A DNA stretch of 64,000 nt, from assembly GCA_033964015.1 (NCBI GenBank), contig CM066914.1, forward strand, positions 9,911,831-9,975,830. The letters are read 5' to 3'. The stretch comes from Scolanthus callimorphus. Its lineage: Eukaryota > Cnidaria > Anthozoa > Actiniaria > Edwardsiidae. Position 1 is the first letter of the stretch, and the number at the start of each line of letters is the position of its first letter. A program made the translations under genes and the position numbers. This document shows positions 1 through 10,877 of this stretch, in pieces. The notes under the pieces were generated by a model. It did not search any database and was not told the origin of the DNA. It saw nothing but the letters and a program-made list of their open reading frames with translations.

Positions 1-3000
1 AGTCTGTTGATCCAGATTACGAGTACCAGTTATAGAGTCTATGATACTCCTAGGAGGAGGGGGGACATCAAAATGCCGCAATGGAGGCATCTCGTCCTTT
101 TGCTTCATAGCGAGATCTTCGCGCTCATAACAAATAGATTTAAAGGAATCCCTTTTCCTTGAGGGTAGTGACTTAAGGTCCGACTCTTGAACTGGTTGGC
201 CAAAATCACGAAGATTTAACATTGGAGTGGTTACAGCACTCGCTGTTCCATGCACATTTGGATCGACTGTCCAATACTGTCTTGTCCTTTCAGAGGCCTC
301 TATACGCACATTTGGATGTACTGTCCGGTATTCTCTGTCTCGTTCAGACGTCTCTGCCCCCTCTTCCCCTAGTCTTAACCCCCCAGCATGGCCACGCCCT
401 TTGTGTGCCGCTAGTCGTGACACAAGCACGCGGTGAGCTTCCTTGGTTCTATTAATGCTCTCTACCAAATATCGAACATGGTTTTTTTGCTCTATCAATT
501 GGTCCTGTAAACTTGAAGAATCACTGATTATTCTTGTTATGTTAGTTATTAGTCCTTTAAGCCTTGCTTTTTTCGCATCGTTGAGATTCGTTTCTCCATC
601 AGAAGTCGTTGAGTGATCTATGGGAAAAGACATGACATTTTTATAGAATATCCATAACACCAAATCAGTCCTCGCTACATGTGCCCAGATCAATGAAAAC
701 TTGGATGATGCCAACTAATCTAATGTGCAATCCAAGTGTTTGTGAGGTGAAGCCTAGTTGGGGTTATGGCAGGTTCCCACATAGGATACTAAACCTTCCA
801 GGTGAGACCCTATCAAGCGAGATTCCGACTAATCCCAGCAGAGATCCTAGATAGCGTTCCTCAAATGGGTCTCATAGAGCTGCTAGATGAAAAGAGCTTC
901 CAGGAAGCCTAACCTGAATAGCTGGAATTGGGCAAGATAACATCAGGAAAGGCAGGGGCAACACAAATCATGTTGGTCCCTGGGCTCCCTATAGAAGAAA
1001 TGATGTCGAAGCAGTGGGCTGAAACAGACAGTCCATAATGATGGCGAAGGAGCCCTGCTGGCTGTTTACTCTGGGAGCCTACATTTTCCATTTCCAGCAT
1101 TCACATGGCTACTTGTAGGGTTGTAACGTTTATACCGTTTGCCACAAAATACAGTGCAGGGAAGATCTTGTGGTGCTAAATTGCATTGCAAATACTACAT
1201 TTAGGCAGCATTATTTCCATATGATTTATATTAAATGTTTCTCTAAAGATTATTTTACATACGAAATACATTTTGTATGTTTGTCACAAATCCAAAGGAG
1301 ATCTCGTTATAAGTTCTGACAAATCAGGACTTCAAGGGTGTCCCAATCCAGAAATCAGAATTCTCAGTTTGGGGAGGGAAGGTCCATTCACCAAACACCC
1401 CATAAAGTTGGGATTGGGCAATTAATTTCTATTAATTGCCAGTAGACAACCCTGGCTTCTAATTCATGCACACCCTAAATAGCTATGAAGAGACTTTCTC
1501 CATCTTACCTGAAACTTGAGGATGTTTTTCCTCGTTGGATCTTGTCTTTTTGTAAAGGCCATCCAACATTTCATACAGTCTTTTCAACTCAGAGGCTTGA
1601 TCTGTTATCTTTTGTTTTAACAATGTTTCTTTATATTCATAATGGCTGCATCTTTGTTTGAGTTCCTCAATAGAGTCACTAACTTTATAAAAACTTCCCA
1701 AACTGTGTGTCTGAGTTTCAATGTCCTGCAAAACTTGGCTGCTAGTTGTGTTCCCACTACCTTGTAAACATCCAGTAAACTTTACCACCCAGTTATTAAA
1801 AATATCCCTTTCTGTAATCATAAGAAAACTCTGTCCACCCTCTGTGACAGCCTCTAGTCCATATTTGTGTAAAAACGAATTGAGGACAGAAGCATTCAAG
1901 TTGTTTGTGTCTTCTTCAGCAGGTGTTTGTGTGCAGGGTGGTTTGTGCAGTACATAAGCCTTCCTTGGGGCTGCTTCTTCAGATGATGGTTCATCCTTTT
2001 GCTCCTCAAATGGTTCCTGATCCTGCAAAGAAAATCCCTTACTTTTATCTGCCTCTTGAAACTATATAATGGGGGCACTCGCATGCTTGCCTGCCAAGCA
2101 AATTCAAATCGCAATCCAATTCCATCCTCTTGATAATAAATAAAAACACAAAGTCATGTATTGATTTAACAGTTAAAAGGTCATTTAACAAACCTGGACT
2201 GTTATTTTGGTTATTCCCGGTAAACTTAAATGTATTTTCAGTGATTAGGATTTGACTTATTTTTTGACAGGTTGTACAAAAATTAAGCGTGCAAGCGGAG
2301 TGCCCCTTTAATTTGCCAACCAGAGATTGATTGGTTCACAGAACAAAGGCCGCTATTCTGAGTCTACATTAACATTACAAAGGCAATGTTGATAAACACT
2401 GAATAGCACTATAGGATCGAACTTGTGACAACAGAACAATTTTGTGTTTGGAAGGGGGGGGGGACTGCTTCAGTTCAAATCTCATGTCTTGCAGGGTATA
2501 AATATGCCTAATACAAGACAGGCATATAAATATGCCTTAAAAATTGTTGTTACTTAAGGCCACCACACACGGGCCGATTTTTCATCGCAAGACAACAAAT
2601 CCTGACTGATTGGCTCGTGTGTGGTGACTCGCGACGAGCTTACGACAAAATATCGCGCTCCACCACACACGAGCCGATTTTTGTCGGCGACGATTTGAAA
2701 ATCAAACATGTTTGATAAGACGAGCGGACGAAAAATCTTGTCGTAAGCTCGTCGCAGGTCACCACACACGAGCCGATCAGTCAGGATTTTTTGTCTTGCG
2801 ACGAAGCATCGGCCCGTGTATGGCGGCGCACTATAATGTTACGACAGAAAATCCTGTCGGAATCGGCCCATGTGTGGCGGCCTTTAGGCATAAATAATGC
2901 CTAGGTAACGTTACTTTACTTAGGCATAAATAATGACTGCATTTTTAGTTTTTGCAATGTCCTGCTAACAGATTTGCAAGACTAGATTTATTATTAATTG

Positions 3001-5036
3001 CACCTATATTGTTGGTCTAAAGCATTATTTATTATTTCTTAATTTCAAGCCCCATCTTAGTGCATAATTCAACCATTTTTAGTGCGTCATTTAACATTTT
3101 CAGCACCAAATTTACCCTGCATTTACTGCATAATTTACCAAAAACATTCTGCATCCTGTCAGAGTCTGTATATGCAGTGATATTCAAATTTACCTTAGCA
3201 AAGGTGCCACTCTCTTTCAGCCTTTCCTCATATCTTTCACAAGTACTTTTAAGCTTGACACACTCTTGGTATTTTTCATTGTATGCACTAAAACTCTTGG
3301 AAAGTTTGTCTTTTAATTCCTTGATATCTTGCTGCAGATCCTCAACCTCTTGCTTGTAAAGAACAATCTCCTCTTCCTGTCTCTGTATATTATCTAAACC
3401 TTGCACGCTATGCACATCATTGAATGTATTGCTAGCATGAGAATACTGTTTTTGCACAGACTGTGAAGGAAGACTTCTCTTGCTGAGTCTTTTCTTTAAC
3501 CTGGTATTCTCATTAGTTGTTTGAAAATATTTGGTTTTTAGGTCATCAAATGCTGAAGAAGAAAAAAGGAAAATAAGGTATATACTTGTAACACATGAAA
3601 CCTATAATTCTGAGCTGTTGTGCAGGAGGTTGGGGGTTCAAACCTCGGCCAGACCAAAACTCGGGTTCCTTTTCGAAATAATTCAGGAGAAGGTGCTGCC
3701 TTTGCTCTAACATCTGCAAATAGTTAGACTTTTGTGTCTTTTCAGGGAAGGACGTAAAACCATAGGTCATGCACTACATTAACCTGAACAAGAGGGACGT
3801 CAAAGAACCACTAGGAGGCAGGAGTGACCATCCTCAGTGTCTGGTACTTACACCACTTGGCAACCTTTGATGCAGAGAGATCCAGAGTAATTCAGCTTAC
3901 TATACATTTACATTTCCTTGTAAAACAAAGCAGTAATATGTTCCAGTAACATAATGCACTTTATGGGACCTTGGTTTATTGTCATATCACAAAGATGTTT
4001 AACACAGGCAGACAGGCTTGAGACCTGACAGGCTTCAGAGTTTGTTTCACCATTTTGGTTGTAACGAACCGATTGGAATGGTTTGTACCATTTGCACTGT
4101 ATGTGCCACTGTGTAGGGTAGGGTTTTCAGCCCTCCCGCTTCAAGAACAGGGTCGCTAAATCACCACTTTCTCTGAATCAGGTTTCCTAAAACCATCATT
4201 TTTTCTCTTGAATGGAGTATGTTGTTTGATTACCTCTATAGATCAGCTAGCCTTGCTCTGAAATAGTTTCAAAATGACTGGTAAATATGAATTTGAAATA
4301 AAATAATGCCGCCACCGTTACCACTAGAAGAGGGTATATATTTTTGCGTATTTTCGCAAAATACTCTAGAACAGGGTGCCCAAAATTGATTTTTTCACTA
4401 TAGAACAGGGCCAGGTTCTCAGAGAGCAGCGCACATCCCTACCCTAAATTTCCAGGAGTGCCCCCCGGGTGCTATACTATTTGTCATCCCAATTGGAATG
4501 TTTTGTACCATTGGACACTAATCAAACCAACAGAGAAAACAATGGGATATAGGTTTCTAAGACACTCCAAGTTATTTATAGCACATTTTTCTTTCAAAAT
4601 ACCTGGATCCAATATTAGCGTGTATGCTAAAGTCTTTTAAGACAAATATCAGAGCATGGGAAAAATGCATTTCCGCATACTAGTAAACTGAGGGGTTTCA
4701 AAAGAAAATGACTTCAACTCTGATGTCGCTGCAGTTGTTTTTAATGATTAGGAAACAAAAAGAAGGACTGAACCGTCTACTTTGTAGCTCTGACTTAATA
4801 GCGTCTTTCAAACCCGGAAGCGAGACAAGTCAAAACGAAACTGAAAGTGGAAACGGTTCTTCGGTCATGCGGAAACTGTACTGGAAAATGCATTGATTAA
4901 CATTAATACCTTTCTTCAAGGCTTCGTGTGCTTCTTTATAGTCCAAGTTGCCATTCTTCCCATCAAATAAGTCGATGTCACTCTCGTGCTTGGTCTTGGA
5001 TCCCTTCTTGCCTTTTGTGACTCTGGAACTTGCCAT
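1..5036 (-). CDS. Coiled-coil protein gene, four exons, 3' end beyond the window
   Basis: Exons on the minus strand are 5036-4910, 3552-3194, 2022-1509 and 617-<1. All three introns have GT-AG ends and matching phases (1, 0, 1), so one frame of 539 residues runs to the window edge with no stop. The start ATG at 5036 opens a basic N terminus (MASSRVTKGKKGSK). Exon 2 is strongly heptad-like and charged (residues about 65-140). Exon 3 holds a second helical stretch ending in a DQASELKRLYEMLDGLYKK segment. Exon 4 starts with a third coil and then carries an 18-residue tandem duplication (SERDREYRTVHPNVRIEA followed by SERTRQYWTVDPNVHGTA) and a proline-rich stretch. I do not recognise the family; centrosomal or ciliary scaffold proteins look like this, but that is a guess. 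Intron 1 holds a SINE and intron 2 holds a MITE and an element fragment. The gene model is well supported; its function is unknown. Confidence 0.8.
2112..2315. repeat. Partial copy of a TTAA-flanked MITE family
   Basis: This stretch shares several short blocks (GCAATCCAATTCCATC, AGGTCATTTAACAAACCTGG) and a CCCCTTTAA end with the fuller element at 57409-57795. The left terminus is missing. It lies in intron 2 of the coiled-coil gene. Confidence 0.5.
2557..2883. mobile_element. Foldback MITE, TTA target-site duplication
   Basis: The element starts AGGCCACCACACACGGGCCGA and ends in GTGTGGCGGCCT, and is flanked on both sides by TTA (2554-2556 and 2884-2886). Inside are further inverted and direct copies of a CACACACGAGCCGAT motif. 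No coding capacity was seen. The termini (AGGCC...GGCCT) and the TTA duplication match the element at 10682-10874, so the two probably use the same transposase. Confidence 0.85.
3595..3860 (+). mobile_element. tRNA-derived SINE-like repeat
   Basis: A Pol III B-box-like sequence (GGGTTCAAACCTCGG, about 3629-3643) is followed by a tail containing GGAGAAGGTGCTGCC, TAGTTAGACTTTTGTGTCTTTTCAG and a GGGACGTCAAAGAACC block. I recall this arrangement from repeats abundant in anthozoan genomes. The A box is not clear, so the 5' end may be truncated. It lies in intron 1 of the coiled-coil gene. Confidence 0.6.
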
Positions 5037-5363
5037 GAAATTATTGACTAAAACTTACAACTGGATGAAACATCAAATCAATACGGAAGTAACTGTTGCG
5101 TTTCCATGCATTTCTTGGCAAAGAAAGAAAGTGAATAACCTTAAAAGAGGACGACGATGTAGAGGAAAGGCAAACTTTAGTTGTCGTTTGCAGAAGGGAT
5201 CACATTGCAGCCTCCAGGCGTTCCTCGTTACCACAGGCGCCCCTAAAAAATATACACCACAGGGAGCTCACGTCCAGTACTTTACTAACAGTTGGGAGGA
5301 CTGGGTCGAGTCGCGGGCGGGCTAGCTGTGGGCTATTTAGGCGTGGTTACCAAGCCAAAATCA

Positions 5364-5477
5364 ATGGCGGACAGATCGGGAACTCGAGTCTCTGTAATTC
5401 CTGCAAGTTTTCATTCAAAAATTCACCGTTTTTTTGACGAAATTCTTCAACTAAGAGAATCTTCTGTGGCTTCCTTA
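5364..5477 (+). CDS. Possible short ORF or first exon divergent from the coiled-coil gene
   Basis: An ATG in a good context (CAATGGCGG) opens a 37-codon frame (MADRSGTRVSVIPASFH...) that stops with TAA directly before a perfect splice donor (AAG/GTAAAT at 5480-5481). It starts 328 bp from the ATG of the minus-strand coiled-coil gene, so the two could share a promoter. I found no downstream exon for it in the next 14 kb. It may be a 5' untranslated exon with a small ORF, a decayed exon or chance. Confidence 0.22.
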
Positions 5478-5889
5478 TAAGGTAAATGATTCCAAATATG
5501 GTTTTGGCCGTGAGGTGTTGAAAAACGACAACTTTCGTACAGGGATTGCTTGATAATGATATCTAAAATGCTTTTAAATCTGCCAAAGCGGAAAAACGTC
5601 CTATCTTTTTGCCCTACTACCACTTGTTAAAAATAGTAAAACGAATTTCTAAAGTCTCGCACTCCCCAGAGCTCTTGTAGAAGTGTATCCCAGAGCTGGG
5701 GACACCGGCACGGAAACCTATCTGCAGCACGATAGGCTTCTCGTGCGAGACCCCCAGCAAAAACTGGCAGCTCAAGATTGCAGGGCAAGCACATTGAACT
5801 GTCGTGGCTTGACTCCAGCAAAACCTTGATAAGGTCTCCCACAGGAAACTTACCCTCAAACTACATCGCCTCTAGGGGGTAGGCACTAC

Positions 5890-6096
5890 AGTGGATTGTG
5901 GCCTTTCTTTATGATCGGTCTCAGTTCGTAGCTGTGCCGGACGATTCTCATTCCAGACAAGTTCCTTCGGATCTCTTCAGGTGTTCCTCAAGGCACAGCC
6001 TTAGGTCCAACTTTTTTCCTCATCTACATCAACGATTGTAGAACAATGCAGTTCCAATATGCGTTTGTTTGCTGATGACGCTGGGCAATAATTGGC
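5890..6096 (+). mobile_element. Fragment of non-LTR retrotransposon reverse transcriptase
   Basis: The plus strand encodes the RT core block GVPQGTALGPTFFLIYIND (about 5980-6036) and, after a one-base frame change, SNMRLFADDAG (about 6053-6085). These are the GVPQG and FADD motifs of LINE reverse transcriptases (Jockey/CR1/L2-like). The fragment is frameshifted and truncated on both sides, so it is dead. It abuts the 3' tail of an opposite-strand LINE at about 6097. Confidence 0.85.
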
Positions 6097-6097
6097 A

Positions 6098-6815
6098 TGG
6101 CAGACAGACAGACAATTTTTATTGGCACCTTGTTAATGAAATGATTACATTGGTGTGGTGGTCCAATAAAATGTAAATAAAAATACAGTCATTTTTTAAT
6201 ATTATCTTCAAGATAGTTTGGATGCCTCCTGCTTCTTTAAACATTGAAATATGAAGCAGGCGGCATCTTTTTCAAACCCAACTGGGGGGTTAATTAAATT
6301 TAGAAAAAGCTGATGATCAGAAGTCCTGTTTCTTTTGTTTTTTAGATATTTGGTATCAAGTAATTTTTGACGGGTATCAGAATAGAGAGGACAGTTTACA
6401 AGAAAATGCTTTTCGTCCTCAACTAAATTTTGGCAGAAAAAAAACCAGAATCTCTGGTCAGTGGTTTTGCGATTTGCACCGTATCGTGCTTTTTCAATTT
6501 CTAGATTGTGATTGCTAAGGCGAAGTCTTGTCAATGCGACTCTGTGTTTTAGTATTTTTACTGAGCTCAGATATGGCTCATTTTCATATGCAAAGTTTGT
6601 TGTGAAACATCGAAACATCCTGGGTGGAATCAGATCTTTCGTCATTGTGCAGATCGCACCACCCACCAGTTTTGGTACTCAATATCTTTGAGCCTTTGTT
6701 TAAGTAATTGAAAAGAATTAGGCATATGTACATAGTTTAAATTCTGGTCAATCCATAAGTTTCCTAGCCCTAATTTATATAATACTTCTATTCTCTTTCG
6801 CTTGGCTAAGGCGAA
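6098..6815 (-). mobile_element. 3' end of a non-LTR retrotransposon (LINE) ORF2
   Basis: On the minus strand, 6810-6208 encodes a typical ORF2 C terminus, in two frames: a RKRIEVLYKLGLGNLW block (6810-6670), then HRVALTRLRLSNHNLEIEKARYG and the FCQNLVEDEKHFLVNCPLY zinc-knuckle-like block (6666-6208). Beyond the stop, the element ends at about 6098 in a TTGTCTGTCTGTC tail, as expected for the 3' end of L2/CR1-like elements. An earlier part of the same kind of protein lies at 8990-8755; see the split-LINE finding. Confidence 0.85.
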
Positions 6816-6894
6816 TAGAAATTATTTTTACTTTATACAATAATGACTAACAACTGTATAGAGGAGGATCGCACCTGTATGGGCATGCTTTAAT

Positions 6895-7066
6895 AGACAT
6901 ATTTGAGTATACAGATTGGAGTTGTTCCGCACAAGAACCTTACAGATGCAAATGAGGAGAGCCTTTTGTTTCCGGTTGACCAAAATCAATTGAAAACAAA
7001 AGGTTCGCTTCATTTGCATCTTTAACGTTCTTACGTGGAACAACTCCAATTTGTGTCTTGATGTCT
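6895..7066. mobile_element. Foldback MITE
   Basis: Arms of about 75 bp pair almost completely: the left arm has AGACATATTTGAGTATACAGATTGGAGTTGTTCC, the right arm GGAACAACTCCAATTTGTGTCTTGATGTCT, with AAATGAGG..AAAGG inner parts also inverted. There is no coding capacity. It lies inside the gap that splits the minus-strand LINE. Confidence 0.75.
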
Positions 7067-8754
7067 ATACAGAAATATGGTAATGTAGATTCATTAAAAC
7101 CATTCGCACCCTGTGCGTCAGAACTAAGAGCAAAGTTACTCGATATGATTCTCTAGTGCGTGACTCGTACACATGGTGCTTGTGGATAGTTAGGACAACA
7201 CTCAATAGAATAACTAGTCATTACATTTTGTGTTTGTGTGAAGTCATATTAACAAATATAAAATATGAATATACAAATAAGCATGATATTACTCTCTGAA
7301 AAACAAAAAATGTACCATATAATACAAATAGTTCGGCAAACCTTAAGTACAAAATGACGAGACAATTTAAAGTGCAAGTGACAGCCTCGTAACATGGTAT
7401 ATCTAGGACACATTGAGCCCTATTTTTTCGCGAAATTTTGATCCCTGAGCCCGATTTTCCCGAAATGTTTGATCCCTGAGCCCGTGCCAAAATTTTGAGC
7501 CCATCCATTGTTTTATGCAAATTGCTCCAAAAAGTCCAAATTTAATCATAGACCAAAGTACTCGCAGGGATAATTGTAATTTGATGGCATGAATTCCGAC
7601 TCATATTACATGCATATTAGGGACGGACCATTAGATATTCGAGGGGGGAGGGACATTTTTTTTTCTCGTTAAGAATTTTTTTCCTACTGCAAACACGGCA
7701 CGACTTTTTTTTCGGACGCCGTTTACTTGCTCGAATTTACAAAGTTCACCTAAAAAAAAGCTAAGGACTTAAACCTAGTAGAAATACAACCATGATACGC
7801 TGCCTGATACGAAAACCCGGGATAAAACCCTGTGGGACAAAAACCCGGAAACGTATTCCTCGTTCGATGCAACGTATTTTAAAAGCTCCGAGGATTAAAG
7901 CTTTACACTAAGTTGACTAACTAAAAGTTCGGTTACTAACCACCAGATTGGAAATCCAGAAAGCGAGATAATATATATGCTAGATATTATACTTTTCATA
8001 CCAAAATATTAAACCTATCAAGAAACACAGTTGCACATCAATGGTGTACGAAATGGCAGTATAAGTCAAAGAATTCTACCAGAAAATAATCTGAAACATA
8101 TTCAAACATTCTAAATTACCTGGAATTATAATAAAGCTAGGAACCATAATGAACACACTTTCCCCCAACAACTCTTTGTTCCGTTGGAAGTATTATTACA
8201 ATGAACAGGGAAAAATGGCCCGGTTGATAACAGGAATGTGCGATGTCAAGTGAACAGCCACTGTTAAGGAGTGGTGTATAAGAGAATAGCGATTCCAAAG
8301 GGGAATTACGTCATAAATCGTAACAACAAGAAAATACAAATTTCTTAATTTTGCACTCCAAAATGAATTTTTGGTCCTCGCTTTCATATCAAAAAGAACT
8401 CCATGGAGAGTTTAGGGGGCGAGCGGCTGTCAGTAAGAGAGGACCAGTATTTAAATGACCTACACTTTGCCTCTGAATCGAGTGGAAAACGCCCCAGTTC
8501 AGAGCGGTTCCCAGTTCTTTATAAAAACTAAGCAGCCTGTAATTAACTCCGGCCTAAAAGCTAGCCGTGAACTATTATTATTCAAATAAGCTTCCTGTAT
8601 TTAAACTTCGCGCTCTGTATACTTAATTTGCCTGATGATGATTTGAATTAAAATCGAAATATAGCTCATACACCTTCTCAACTTCTGGTGAATATCGCCA
8701 TGAAATTGACCTTGTTCGGATTATCTTTCGTATTATATTATTTAAAATTGTCGG

Positions 8755-8990
8755 CTGGTCCTGGTTTTTTCAGAGCAGATTACTTGCAAATTTACCGACC
8801 CCAAGTAACAATTTACAAATTTTAAATGGACTGACTCAATGATCTCGTCTTTGGCGTCAACGCCCCAAACTTCGCTCCCATATAGGAGAATGGGTTTAAT
8901 AAGATTGTCAAAAAGTTTGAGCGTAAATATAGGGTCGGTGGAAAATGATTGTCTTAATTTCTTTTTCAGGCTAAATCATTGGCAGATCAT
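8755..8990 (-). mobile_element. Internal piece of LINE ORF2
   Basis: The minus strand encodes FTLKLFDNLIKPILLYGSEVWG, the conserved post-RT block of LINE ORF2 proteins, followed by FKICKLLLGVGKFASN and an in-frame stop. In an intact ORF2 the 6810-6208 segment would come soon after this block, so the two pieces are probably one copy split by later insertions. Confidence 0.8.
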
Positions 8991-8991
8991 T

Positions 8992-9144
8992 GGCGGATCC
9001 AGGAGTTTGTCAAGGGGGGGGGGGGGGGGGGGGGTGCAGCACTAAGTTGGACTGGTTATGACCCGTACTGAGTTCAAATAACTACTTATCTATCACTCTT
9101 ATAGGGGGTTGCAACCCCCACAACCCACCCCTAGATCTGCCCTT
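8992..9144. mobile_element. MITE with an internal poly(G) tract
   Basis: It begins GGCGGATCCAGG and ends CCTAGATCTGCC, with a run of about 19 G near the left end (9016-9034) and a GGGGGTTGCAACCCCC palindrome near the right. A copy with the same ends lies at 62326-62486. It separates two LINE fragments. Confidence 0.6.
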
Positions 9145-9159
9145 GCAGATGCACTGAGC

Positions 9160-9745
9160 CAGCTACTTGCCACCACCAACAAACAGAACGGCAGTCTATT
9201 CTCCTATACATTGAACTCTGAACGCACCCTCTCTTTAACGGATGAGCATGATTTATCTAGGCGTACGATACTCACGTAACTTACACTGGGGTAGGCACTG
9301 TACCAAAGTCTCAGCCAAAGCCATCTTGGTCTATTACAGACGGACTTTAAACATGTAATCCAAGTGTTAAAGAACGGTCTTATACTTCATTGGTTAGGCC
9401 AATTAGCCAGTTTTGGTCAGAGTATGGAGCCAAAACACAAACAAGGATGGCCTAACCAAGCTGGAACAAGTTCAAAAGAACGCTGCGCGGTTTGTGACGA
9501 ATATCTGCCACCCAAGAGCAAACACGTCTGAACTGGGACACTCTCGAAGTTCGTAGGGTTCTCGCTCAAGTGTGTCTCTTCTATTAAATTCGAAACAGCT
9601 TGGTGAACGTGAACTTCCCTTCATATGCAACTTAGATAATTTTAACTACTCACAGTTTTCCTAGGACTGTTAGTCCGACTTGGAATCTGCTGCCGAGCGA
9701 GACAACCGGTGCCTAGAATCGTTCAAATCCAGCGCTAAGATCAGT
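9160..9745 (+). mobile_element. C-terminal fragment of a second non-LTR retrotransposon
   Basis: Across several frames the plus strand reads YLGVRYS..LHWGRHCTK.SAKA, LEQVQKNAARFVTN, LNWDTLEVRRVLAQVCLFYKI and PTWNLLPSE. These are, in order, the conserved C-terminal blocks of Jockey/CR1-type ORF2 proteins. Frameshifts and stops throughout show it is a relic. It is a different family from the minus-strand LINE beside it. Confidence 0.85.
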
Positions 9746-9749
9746 TACC

Positions 9750-9907
9750 AAGGCCGTAGCTAGAATTTTTTGTCTGGGGGGGGGGAAGCCTTGGTCATCC
9801 TTTGTTTTTGCTGGCGGGCAAGCAGGTTTTTCCCTTATGTTGACACTAAAAATTTAACGTCGCTGGGGGGCAACTGCCCCCTCTGACCCTACGCTAGCTA
9901 CGGCCCT
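9750..9907. mobile_element. MITE with poly(G) tract
   Basis: Terminal inverted repeats read AAGGCCGTAGCTAG on the left and CTAGCTACGGCC on the right. A run of G follows the left end (9776-9785) and GGGGGGCAACTGCCCCC lies near the right. No coding capacity was seen. Confidence 0.65.
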
Positions 9908-10681
9908 GAGTTACGGCCACCGGCAATTGTAAGAGCTCGTCGCCATCCTAGGAAAAGTGAGGAAAAGGAAAAGTTAGTTTTAACTTAAAAGTTAAGCGTG
10001 GTTTCTAACCGTGCGCACCACTGGGGAAACCGGTTGGTTTGATCGGCGTCAAATGGTATAAAATATTACGATTGGGATGAAATACCGAGGGCGTTTACCA
10101 TTCGCTAATTCGTATTTCGGTTCGGTTCGGTTACCTTACTGGGTCATGAAACCGGTTGGAGTGACAATGGTACAAACCATTGCGGTCGGTTGAACCGGTT
10201 GGAATGCCCAATTAGGTACAGAAAATCCCGTTTGGTTGTTACAAGCTTGTCCAGTCGTTATAGCGACCGTCTAGCCGGTCTAGCCATATGAGAAGAGTCT
10301 GGGACTGGGGATTTTGAACTTAAACGGATTGGTATTTTGAGAGTGCGAATGCTGGGTTCAACGCATGTAGTGTGATCAGGGCGGTGGCGGCGCTGATTTC
10401 AGCACGTTTCTTTTGAGAGAGGAGACATTTGTAAACAACGACAACTTTTAATTCTCTCGGTATTCAAAACCTACACTCTAAAAATAGATTCATCTATTCC
10501 TGTGCAAAGGGAAGAAAAATTGAGGCCAAAGTTGTGAGCCTTGCTTCCGCATACCGCCCCAAGATCCCCCTATCCGCCCATGCTCATGTCTTCATATGAA
10601 GAGTTCGCGGTTATCAAAAGAAAATGATATAAGTAGGAAACCTCCCACCGCCGTGGTCTGCGTTTAAATTGTCTCCCATTA

Positions 10682-10874
10682 AGGCCGTTTTAGACTGTAC
10701 GATTTTCGCCTACAATCATCGCATGCGACATGCTCGCATCAGCATACGACTCGAATCGCAAAGTCTAAATCAGCCCTACAACTCCTCTACGACATGCGCT
10801 TGCGAGCTAAGTCATGTCGCAAGCGTGTCGCATGCGATGGTTGTAGGCAAAAATCGTACAGTCTAAATCGGCCT
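10682..10874. mobile_element. Foldback MITE, TTA target-site duplication
   Basis: The left end AGGCCGTTTTAGACTGTACG pairs with the right end CGTACAGTCTAAATCGGCCT, and pairing continues through a CGCATGCGA core for about 55 bp. TTA flanks both sides (10679-10681 and 10875-10877). The termini match the element at 2557-2883. Confidence 0.9.
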
Positions 10875-10877
10875 TTA

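Noticed and set aside
1..617. Minus-strand open frame as a retrotransposon gag
   Set aside because: It starts at a splice acceptor and joins in phase to the coiled-coil exon at 1509-2022, so a host exon explains it better.
3595..3670. tRNA gene
   Set aside because: Only a B-box-like block is present; no acceptor stem or cloverleaf could be drawn, and the flank is repeat-like.
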